Positions 1 to 4,765 of a stretch of DNA of 6,122 bases are shown piece after piece. Position 1 is the stretch's first letter, and the number at the start of each line of letters is the position of its first letter. The position numbers and the translations under genes were made by a program. The DNA comes from an uncultured Clostridia bacterium. GTDB lineage: Bacteria > Bacillota > Clostridia > Oscillospirales > Acutalibacteraceae. The notes beneath the pieces were generated by a model that had not been told where the DNA came from, made no database searches, and saw nothing but the letters and a program-made list of their open reading frames with translations. Location: the NCBI GenBank assembly GCA_946497265.1, contig CAMMKL010000134.1, positions 1 through 6,122 on the forward strand, in the 5' to 3' direction.

Positions 1-66
1 TTGACCATATTCCTTGGTTTTCGTTTCCCTTTCTCCTTTGGCTTTATTCAGTTTTGAAGGCGCAGG

Positions 67-94
67 AAAAAGACACCCGATTGGGTGTCTTTTT
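67..94. terminator. Bidirectional rho-independent terminator
   Basis: A perfect 12-bp inverted repeat (67-78 with 83-94) closes a 4-nt GATT loop. The core is GACACCC/GGGTGTC, flanked by A's on the left and T's on the right, so it has a U-tract on either strand. It most likely ends transcription of a gene that lies left of the window. A + frame open from base 1 stops at 55-57, just before it, but 18 codons are too few to call a gene. It also insulates the downstream DUF3298 gene from upstream transcription. Confidence 0.88.
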
Positions 95-305
95 TGCATT
101 ATAGAGAATTTTGTTGTACCTTTTCAAAAAAATTTCCAGGTAACACCCTTGAAATAAACAACATCATCGTCAATTGAGTCCACAAGGAGATTCCTCCCAT
201 AACGTTTTACTTTCCGTGGACAAAGAAGTGATTTGGTTTTACTGGCTGTGCATTTTTACTGAAGCAGTTAACAAGCGTTTTTTCATAAGACAGGTCGCAG
301 TGCCC
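95..305. other. Intergenic stretch without a supported gene
   Basis: The only long + frame here (TTG at 174, running to 389) overlaps the real downstream gene out of frame, has no usable ribosome binding site and resembles no family I know. I find no convincing -35/-10 pair. An AAGGAG at 185-190 is not followed by a start codon at a useful distance. The promoter of the 349-1023 gene must lie somewhere in this stretch but cannot be placed. Confidence 0.5.
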
Positions 306-339
306 CTTCCCGCCCAATTGCGCATAGTATGGCGGGAGG
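306..339 (+). promoter_or_regulatory. Hairpin covering the ribosome binding site of the DUF3298 gene
   Basis: CTTCCCGCC (306-314) pairs with GGCGGGAGG (331-339) as a 9-bp stem with one G-U pair and a 16-nt loop. The right arm contains most of the Shine-Dalgarno sequence GGGAGGTGAT (334-343), which sits 5 nt before the GTG at 349. In the folded state the ribosome site would be largely blocked. This could hold translation low until a ligand, protein, temperature change or translating ribosome opens the stem. The pairing is seen in the sequence; the regulatory role is inferred. Confidence 0.45.
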
Positions 340-348
340 TGATTACAA

Positions 349-1023
349 GTGATAAACAGAGGTATTCCGATCAAAACCAAAACTCTTAAGCGAGAAATGA
401 GATGCCGTGGTGAACTGCTCCTTACCTATCGGATTGACTATCCGTACTTTCCTCAATTAGGAATTGTTAGCCCTGTAAACCATTTTTATTCCCGCAGGGC
501 GAGCGCCTATCATCGTTATTTGGTACAAATTCTTTTCCCCCAAGCCGTGCGGCAGTATTGTTTTTCGCTGGAAAAGGGTTTTCCCATACAGACTTGGGAG
601 GCAATCCAAGAGTTTAAGGTTACCGAACAGACCGATGATATCGCAAGCTTATATATGGATCGTTATGAGTATACCGGAGGAGCGCATGGAAATACAGTCA
701 GAAGCGCTCAGACCTGGCTTTTACCAAAGGGGAGGCCTGTTTCCCTGCACGAGCTGTTTGCCTGCCCACAAGAGGAATCTATGCTATACCTGTTCCGTGT
801 AATAGAGGCCCAGATAAAAAGGGAGCCTGAAATTTATTTTGAGGACGCAGTGGAGCTTGCCCACAAACATTTTAATAACGAGAGTTTTTATTGTACCCCT
901 AATGGCCTTGTCGTTTTTTACCAGCAGTATGACATTGCGCCCTATTCCAGCGGTATCCGAAGGTTTTTGATTCCCTACGGACGCTGCCTGCGCAGTCCGC
1001 GAGAGACGTGTTTCCAGGTGTAA
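349..1023 (+). CDS. DUF4163/DUF3298 domain protein (RsiV/PdaC C-terminal type)
   Basis: A 224-residue protein starting at GTG 349, fixed by the strong Shine-Dalgarno GGGAGGTGAT 5 nt upstream. Residues about 22-100 resemble DUF4163, with TYRIDYPYF at 26-34 and a conserved N-H-F-Y at 44-47. Residues about 101-210 match DUF3298: YEYTGGAHGN at 106-115, a W at 123, SLHELF at 132-137, and YQQYDIAPYSSG at 191-202 leading into IPY at 208-210. In the family these domains form the extracellular part of the anti-sigma factor RsiV, which binds lysozyme, and accompany the peptidoglycan deacetylase domain of PdaC. This copy has neither signal peptide nor membrane helix, nor an anti-sigma or enzyme domain, so it is predicted to be a stand-alone cytoplasmic protein of unknown role. 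Stand-alone forms of this length with a Cys-containing tail (CLRSPRETC) are, from memory, common in Clostridia, so it appears complete. No neighbour shares its function. Confidence 0.85.
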   Translation: MINRGIPIKTKTLKREMRCRGELLLTYRIDYPYFPQLGIVSPVNHFYSRRASAYHRYLVQILFPQAVRQYCFSLEKGFPIQTWEAIQEFKVTEQTDDIASLYMDRYEYTGGAHGNTVRSAQTWLLPKGRPVSLHELFACPQEESMLYLFRVIEAQIKREPEIYFEDAVELAHKHFNNESFYCTPNGLVVFYQQYDIAPYSSGIRRFLIPYGRCLRSPRETCFQV

Positions 1024-1176
1024 AAAACCGGGCTTTTGTTGCCCTTCCCTTAAACGGTGTGGATGAACAATGCCGTCTGTTTTGCGTTGCAAGGCGATAA
1101 GTGCTTTTTATGCATCCGGTAGGTTATTGCAGGATTGGTTTTTGAATATAGCACAGATTCAAAACATTTTTGTTTT

Positions 1177-1193
1177 TATAATAATGCTAAAAT
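1177..1193 (+). promoter_or_regulatory. Possible promoter -10 region before the PH-domain gene
   Basis: The 288-nt gap between the DUF3298 gene and the membrane protein contains one AT-rich stretch with promoter character: TATAAT at 1177-1182, and an overlapping extended -10, TGCTAAAAT, at 1185-1193. No good -35 lies 16-18 nt upstream of either. The leader before the gene would be about 115-140 nt. I see no terminator worth calling after the DUF3298 gene, so read-through from it is also possible. Nothing else in this gap could be supported. Confidence 0.25.
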
Positions 1194-1311
1194 CGTAGGC
1201 GATAGTTAAAAAGTCGGAGCAGAAAGAGAGTATCGTGGTGGATTGAATTTTACAGCATTGCTTGGTGGGGGTTTTTGATAGAAGGGGGTTCTCAGCGCAC
1301 TTCATTATTAT

Positions 1312-1797
1312 ATGGGTCGGGATTTGCTCTGGAAGGAAACATTGCAGGGGAAAAGCCGGTTTGTTAAGCACTATTTTTGGGTTATAGTAGTTATATTCCT
1401 GATAGGCGTTTTGTTTTATGGGGGAATGATTGTACTTGGAATGGTTACACAGAACGAGACGTTTACGCTTTGGGTATTTTCTTTATTTGCGTTGATGTGC
1501 CTGGTTTGCTTTTATTTTTATCTGTATTGCCTGTTTGAAAAAGTAATAGTGGATGACAAACAAATGATTCTCAATTGTTTGTTGCTTCGTAAAAAAATCA
1601 TTTCTTTTTCCACAATCACCTGGGCAGTCGTGGGAATTCGGGTGGAGCCAGCACCTCGAGTCCTAAAGCTTTACAGCGGAGCTCATAGAGTGGTTTCTAC
1701 CGAAAGTGTTATGGTAGGTTTTAACCTTTTAATTCAAAACAAAGGGATGCCTTGTATGGATATCAGGACGGGCGGTGCACAGGGCTTCCCCAAATAA
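1312..1797 (+). CDS. Two-helix membrane protein with bacterial PH-like domain
   Basis: Up to 161 residues. Two hydrophobic helices lie at about residues 20-45 and 51-75, separated by a short polar turn (TQNET). A cytoplasmic beta-rich domain follows: FEKVIVDD at 75-82, a Leu-rich strand, LRKKIISFSTI at 92-102 and VLKLYSG at 117-123, then a helix starting GFNLLIQ at 136-142. This order (helices, FEKVIVD, RRKKI-F-I, LYSG, GF-LL) is what I recognise as a bacterial Pleckstrin-homology-like membrane protein common in Clostridia; its function is unknown. The ATG at 1312 has no Shine-Dalgarno. An in-frame TTG at 1342 is preceded by GGAAGG (1331-1336) with 5-nt spacing, so the real start may be there (151 residues). 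The C-terminal helix looks short for the fold, and the same frame stays open for 57 codons beyond the stop, so the 3' end may be disrupted. Codons are AT-rich. Confidence 0.68.
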   Translation: MGRDLLWKETLQGKSRFVKHYFWVIVVIFLIGVLFYGGMIVLGMVTQNETFTLWVFSLFALMCLVCFYFYLYCLFEKVIVDDKQMILNCLLLRKKIISFSTITWAVVGIRVEPAPRVLKLYSGAHRVVSTESVMVGFNLLIQNKGMPCMDIRTGGAQGFPK

Positions 1798-2065
1798 AAA
1801 GTGGACTGTATTACGGATACTGATCTGTCAATACAGAAATTTGGAAGTCTTGCGGAATTTGTGGGCCAAACACAGACAGTTTCAAGATATTGTTTTCCAG
1901 CCTCTAACAAAACCCAAAAAGGATATGTATTATGTCAAATTAATTCACGTGGGCATGCAAGTATTCTATAATGTTTACGTAAAAAATAATTGTTGTGAGG
2001 GGAGCGCTATAGAAACATTATGGCAAAAACAGACAGAAAGACTTTATTTTTTAGTGAAAGATTGA
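1775..2065 (+). CDS. Unrecognised 96-residue protein or gene remnant
   Basis: The frame opens just after a stop at 1730-1732. It can start at GTG 1775, with AGGA (1765-1768) 6 nt upstream, overlapping the end of the PH-domain gene by 23 nt in another frame. I do not recognise the product. It is basic and aromatic-rich (QYRNLEVLRNLW near residue 19, MYYVKLIHVGMQVFYNVYV near residue 51), with a Cys-Cys pair and no membrane helix. It may be a small coupled gene, or the frameshifted remains of a longer version of the upstream protein. Frame and overlap are seen in the sequence; function is unknown, and it may not be expressed. Confidence 0.33.
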   Translation: MHRASPNKKWTVLRILICQYRNLEVLRNLWAKHRQFQDIVFQPLTKPKKDMYYVKLIHVGMQVFYNVYVKNNCCEGSAIETLWQKQTERLYFLVKD

Positions 2066-2129
2066 AATTGAAATAGGAACAAGAATATGATAAAATTTAA
2101 AACTGGAAGTGAAAACTCAAGGCTTTTAT

Positions 2130-2160
2130 TTGAAGCGAACCATTGGGGCTCTTTTATAAT
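2130..2160 (+). promoter_or_regulatory. Promoter of the sulfatase gene
   Basis: A perfect -10 TATAAT at 2155-2160 and a -35-like TTGAAG at 2130-2135, separated by 19 nt, which is longer than the ideal 17. Transcription would begin near 2167, about 70 nt before the sulfatase start. The weak -35 and long spacer suggest a promoter that is activated or otherwise conditional. The catabolite-type operator lies just downstream of the predicted start point. Confidence 0.55.
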
Positions 2161-2169
2161 GAGCCCTAA
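2143..2169. repeat. Inverted repeat enclosing the -10 box
   Basis: TTGGGGCTC (2143-2151) is the inverted match of GAGCCCTAA (2161-2169), with one G-U/mismatch position and a 9-nt centre, TTTTATAAT, that contains the -10 hexamer. There is no T-run directly after it, so it is a poor terminator. The core GGGCTC-N9-GAGCCC centred on the -10 fits a dimeric repressor or activator site better. The repeat is seen in the sequence; the binding role is inferred. Confidence 0.45.
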
Positions 2170-2184
2170 AAAATTAAATGTTTT

Positions 2185-2198
2185 TGTAAGCGCTTACA
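2185..2198. promoter_or_regulatory. cre / LacI-family operator
   Basis: TGTAAGCGCTTACA is a perfect 14-bp palindrome that fits the CcpA catabolite-response consensus TGWAANCGNTNWCA at every position. It also has the central CG typical of LacI/GalR-family operators. It lies about 18-31 nt downstream of the predicted transcription start and about 40 nt before the coding region, where a bound regulator would block initiation or elongation. A sugar-specific LacI-type repressor is the alternative to CcpA. No regulator gene lies in the window. Confidence 0.8.
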
Positions 2199-2238
2199 TG
2201 CGCAAAAGGAATAAATTGTTTTTAGAAAAGAAAGGAAA

Positions 2239-3741
2239 ATGGAAATGAAAGCAATTATGGTTATGTATGATTCTTTAAATCGTGAAATGCTTGAGACATA
2301 TGGCTGTGATTGGACATTAACGCCAAACTTCAAGCGCTTGGCAGAGAGAGCCATACAATTCAATCAGTGCTATGTCGCCAGTATGCCGTGCATGCCGGTT
2401 CGAAGAGAGCTTCATACTGGGAGAATGAATTTTTTTCACAGAAGTTGGGGGCCAATGGAACCGTTTGATGATTCTATGCCGGAACTGCTTAAGAAAGCAG
2501 GGGTTTATACACATTTGGTCAGCGACCATCAACATTATTGGGAAGACGGTGGGTGTACCTATCATACCCGTTATAGCTCCTGGGAGATTTCAAGAGGACA
2601 GGAAGGCGATGTATGGAAGGCGGATTTATCATATAAATACGATAAAAAAACGGTTTTTAAATATAAAGAAAAAATGCTCCGCGACGGGGCAAATAGGTTG
2701 ATGTTGAGTCATGACCAAATCAATCGCAACGAAATGAATACGGAGGAAAAAACCTCTCAAGCAGTTACTTTTCAAAATGGAATAGAGTTCATAGACAGAA
2801 ATTATGGAGAGGATAATTGGTTTCTTCAAATTGAGACGTTTGACCCGCATGAGCCCTTTTATTCACTGCCAAGCGACAAAGCGTTATATCCACACCAGTT
2901 TTTAGGGGATGCAGAAGCGGAGGCGGATTGGCCGCCTTATTCTCCGGTACAAGAGGACCCAAACACCATTGAACATGTTCGTTATGAGTATGCCGCCCTA
3001 TTGTCAAAATGCGACAGGTATCTTGGTAAAGTGTTAGACAAAATGGATGAGTATAATCTTTGGGAAGATACCCTACTGATTGTAAATACAGATCACGGGT
3101 TCCTTCTTGGAGAACATGGATGGTGGGGAAAGACGACTATGCCAATTTTCAAAGAAATTGCACATATTCCTCTTTACATCTATGATCCCCGAAGAAAAGA
3201 TAAAATAGGGATACAAAGAGAATCCATCGTTCAGACGATTGATTTGGCGCCGACATTGTTAGAATATTTTGGTGTGGCTATTCCAAAGGATATGAAGGGA
3301 AAATCACTGAACCAGGTAATGGATGACGATAAGCCCATTCGTAAATACGCGGTATTCGGATATCATGGTAGCCAGGTAAATGTTACGGATGGAAGATATG
3401 TATATATGCATGCTGCTAAAAATCCGGAAGAGCCTGTATACGAATATACCTTGATGCCTACTCACATGCGCGCAATGTTTCAGCCTGCTGAACTTCAGGA
3501 TGCGGAATTGGCCGGGCCGTTTTCTTTTACAAAAGGCTGCAAGGTATTGAAAGTAAGAAAAACGGATATGATGGGTGATACAACAAAGTTTGGTTCCATG
3601 TTATACGATTTAAAACAAGATTCAACACAAAATACTGTAATTCATGACCCTGAAATCGAAAAGCGCATGAAAGGGTATATAAAAGAATGCATGTTGGAAA
3701 ATGACGCTCCAAAAGAGCTGTATTCCAGACTGGGGTTATAG
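2239..3741 (+). CDS. Cys-type sulfatase, cytoplasmic
   Basis: A 500-residue sulfatase of the alkaline-phosphatase superfamily, which hydrolyses sulfate esters with a formylglycine made from an active-site Cys. D11 in VMYDSLN supplies a metal ligand. C51-M-P-V-R55 fits the C-x-P-x-R maturation motif and is followed by the usual T-G-R (residues 60-62). FDPHEPF (201-207) and NTDHGFLLGEHGWWGK (283-298) hold the other expected metal and active-site residues (D202, H204, D285, H286, K298). DLAPTLLEYFG (335-345) is the usual late sulfatase motif. Length is normal. No signal peptide is present, so it should act inside the cell on an imported sulfated compound; the substrate cannot be told. The ATG at 2239 is only 3 nt from AGG, whereas the ATG at 2245 has AGGA 8 nt upstream and gives MKAIMVMYD, so the true start may be 2245. 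It stands alone behind its own promoter and operator, with no maturase or transporter gene nearby. Confidence 0.95.
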   Translation: MEMKAIMVMYDSLNREMLETYGCDWTLTPNFKRLAERAIQFNQCYVASMPCMPVRRELHTGRMNFFHRSWGPMEPFDDSMPELLKKAGVYTHLVSDHQHYWEDGGCTYHTRYSSWEISRGQEGDVWKADLSYKYDKKTVFKYKEKMLRDGANRLMLSHDQINRNEMNTEEKTSQAVTFQNGIEFIDRNYGEDNWFLQIETFDPHEPFYSLPSDKALYPHQFLGDAEAEADWPPYSPVQEDPNTIEHVRYEYAALLSKCDRYLGKVLDKMDEYNLWEDTLLIVNTDHGFLLGEHGWWGKTTMPIFKEIAHIPLYIYDPRRKDKIGIQRESIVQTIDLAPTLLEYFGVAIPKDMKGKSLNQVMDDDKPIRKYAVFGYHGSQVNVTDGRYVYMHAAKNPEEPVYEYTLMPTHMRAMFQPAELQDAELAGPFSFTKGCKVLKVRKTDMMGDTTKFGSMLYDLKQDSTQNTVIHDPEIEKRMKGYIKECMLENDAPKELYSRLGL

Positions 3742-3742
3742 C

Positions 3743-3749
3743 AGGAGGT
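3743..3749 (+). other. Orphan Shine-Dalgarno after the sulfatase
   Basis: AGGAGGT begins one base after the sulfatase stop codon, but no ATG, GTG or TTG follows within about 15 nt, and no reading frame of note opens before the stem-loop at 3836. This is either chance or the leftover ribosome binding site of a second operon gene since lost. Confidence 0.35.
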
Positions 3750-3806
3750 ACCGTTTTTATAAGAATAAGGATTCCAACCAATAAAGAAATCCGGTCTGGT
3801 TTTACT

Positions 3807-3833
3807 TTGACACAGTCGTATTTACATTACAAT
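3807..3833 (+). promoter_or_regulatory. Possible promoter directly ahead of a stem-loop
   Basis: A perfect -35 TTGACA (3807-3812) and a -10 TACAAT (3828-3833), separated by 15 nt, which is shorter than ideal. A transcript would start near 3840, inside the left arm of the stem-loop at 3836-3882. It would be either a very short hairpin RNA or an RNA reading toward the convergent operon. The boxes are seen in the sequence; activity is inferred. Confidence 0.35.
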
Positions 3834-3835
3834 GG

Positions 3836-3882
3836 AAAACCTCATTGGGCGCAAGTCTACAGGTAGCGCTCAATGAGGTTTT
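3836..3882. terminator. Bidirectional terminator, 17-bp stem
   Basis: AAAACCTCATTGGGCGC (3836-3852) pairs with GCGCTCAATGAGGTTTT (3866-3882) along all 17 positions, with a single G-U pair and a 13-nt loop. T-runs follow on the + strand (TTTT then GTATTTATG), and the matching A-run gives TTTT on the - strand. It sits about 95 nt after the sulfatase stop and faces the convergent operon, so it probably stops transcription from both sides. The stem is longer than most terminators, so a small-RNA or mobile-repeat origin is not excluded. Confidence 0.72.
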
Positions 3883-3942
3883 GTATTTATGTAAACTTGA
3901 AAATTCATAGCAACGTTACCCCATGTGCATGAGATGTATTAT

Positions 3943-3978
3943 AAAAAATTCCATAACGCTGATAACTTCCTTTTATGG
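3943..3978 (-). terminator. Possible terminator of the minus-strand operon
   Basis: On the - strand CCATAA (3978-3973) pairs with TTATGG (3956-3951) across a 16-nt loop and is followed by AATTTTTT (3950-3943). It begins about 54 nt after the stop codon of the QueG-like gene. The 6-bp stem is AT-rich and the loop is long, so it would be weak. The stronger stem-loop at 3836-3882 lies behind it. Confidence 0.35.
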
Positions 3979-4031
3979 GGCTTGGGGGGCCGTTAATCCG
4001 CCTGTGTATACGCTTGGCCCAAAAAAGCTGT

Positions 4032-4748
4032 TTATTCCGATTCCAACCGATGTCTTCCAAACGGGCATACGGCCATACAAATGCCGCACACCGCGCCTCG
4101 GCCGATTTGCTGATAGGCACGCTTCATATGTTCGCTGCAGGCCTGCGGGTCGAACAGATCGGATCGACTGCAGCCCGGGGTATACGGTTTACCGGTGATG
4201 GCGGAGGCGGGGCAGGCTTTGACACAGCGCATGCAAGCTCCACAGCCCGGCAAGGGTTCTGTCTTGGAAACCGGTAGAGGGTAATCGGTAAGTACGGTTG
4301 CCAGTCGCACCCTGGGGCCGAATTGAGGAGAAACGAAAAGCGCGCTTTTCCCAATCCAGTCAAGACCAGCCAGTACTGCGGCGGTCTTATGCGGAAAGAT
4401 GCCGCGGTAAGGCCCCATGTCTTTCACACTTTGTGATGCCGCAACCGGCAAGGCGCGCGCGCCTATGCGTTCCAGCATAGCTGTGATCCAAAGGGTTTTG
4501 GAATCCAGAAAGGCGTTCACCGCTCGGTAATGCTGAAAATAGGAGAATGTTGGGCGCGGCGGATCCGCCTGGGTAATGATTTCATCGACAATCGCGTCGG
4601 AAAGCTTATAAACAAGGGTAATGGCATAGGGGAGGCGGCGGTAACGCTCTGGAAGGGTGTCTCCCGGCTTGGAGTACCCTACCTGTGCAATCCCCTCTGA
4701 AAGCAGATGCTGTTCCAACTCCTGTATGGCCGGGATGGATAGCTGCAT
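4032..4748 (-). CDS. Short epoxyqueuosine-reductase-like double [4Fe-4S] protein
   Basis: A 238-residue iron-sulfur protein related to QueG, the cobalamin- and Fe-S-dependent enzyme that reduces epoxyqueuosine in tRNA to queuosine. Residues about 1-160 correspond to the QueG cobalamin-binding/catalytic region. They include DMGPY at 110-114, which lines up with the QueG D-x-x-P catalytic Asp segment, and AGLDWIGKSALFVSPQFGPR at 127-146. A double-cluster ferredoxin domain follows: C169-x2-C172-x2-C175-x3-C179-P, then C193, C204, and C221-x2-C224-x3-C228-P. It lacks the HEAT-repeat tRNA-binding tail of full QueG (about 380 residues in E. coli), so it may not act on tRNA. Short paralogues of this kind occur in anaerobes and their role is unsettled. 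The ATG at 4748 has AAGGAG (4763-4758) 9 nt upstream, and the gene starts 17 nt after the substrate-binding protein's stop, so the two are surely co-transcribed. Cytoplasmic, oxygen-sensitive. Confidence 0.82.
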   Translation of the reverse strand: MQLSIPAIQELEQHLLSEGIAQVGYSKPGDTLPERYRRLPYAITLVYKLSDAIVDEIITQADPPRPTFSYFQHYRAVNAFLDSKTLWITAMLERIGARALPVAASQSVKDMGPYRGIFPHKTAAVLAGLDWIGKSALFVSPQFGPRVRLATVLTDYPLPVSKTEPLPGCGACMRCVKACPASAITGKPYTPGCSRSDLFDPQACSEHMKRAYQQIGRGAVCGICMAVCPFGRHRLESE

Positions 4749-4765
4749 AAGGCTAAACTCCTTTT

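Noticed and set aside
6..38. Minus-strand ATG at 8-6 with AAGGAG at 38-33 upstream
   Set aside because: The spacing of about 24 nt is too long and fewer than three codons lie in the window, so a left-going gene cannot be supported.
174..389. 71-codon + frame starting at TTG 174
   Set aside because: No ribosome binding site, no recognisable features, and it overlaps the well-supported 349-1023 gene in another frame.
1030..1044. GGGC-N7-GCCC hairpin after the DUF3298 gene
   Set aside because: Only a 4-bp stem with no T-run, too weak to call a terminator.
784..1092. 102-codon - frame opposite the DUF3298 gene
   Set aside because: Antisense to a gene with clear family motifs; the translation resembles nothing and has no start signal.
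2166..2363. 65-codon - frame over the operator and sulfatase start
   Set aside because: It runs antisense through the promoter/operator and the sulfatase start; no ribosome site or family resemblance.
3923..4277. Two overlapping + frames (3923-4198 and 3975-4277)
   Set aside because: Shadows of the GC-rich QueG-like gene on the other strand, whose Cys motifs fix the coding strand.
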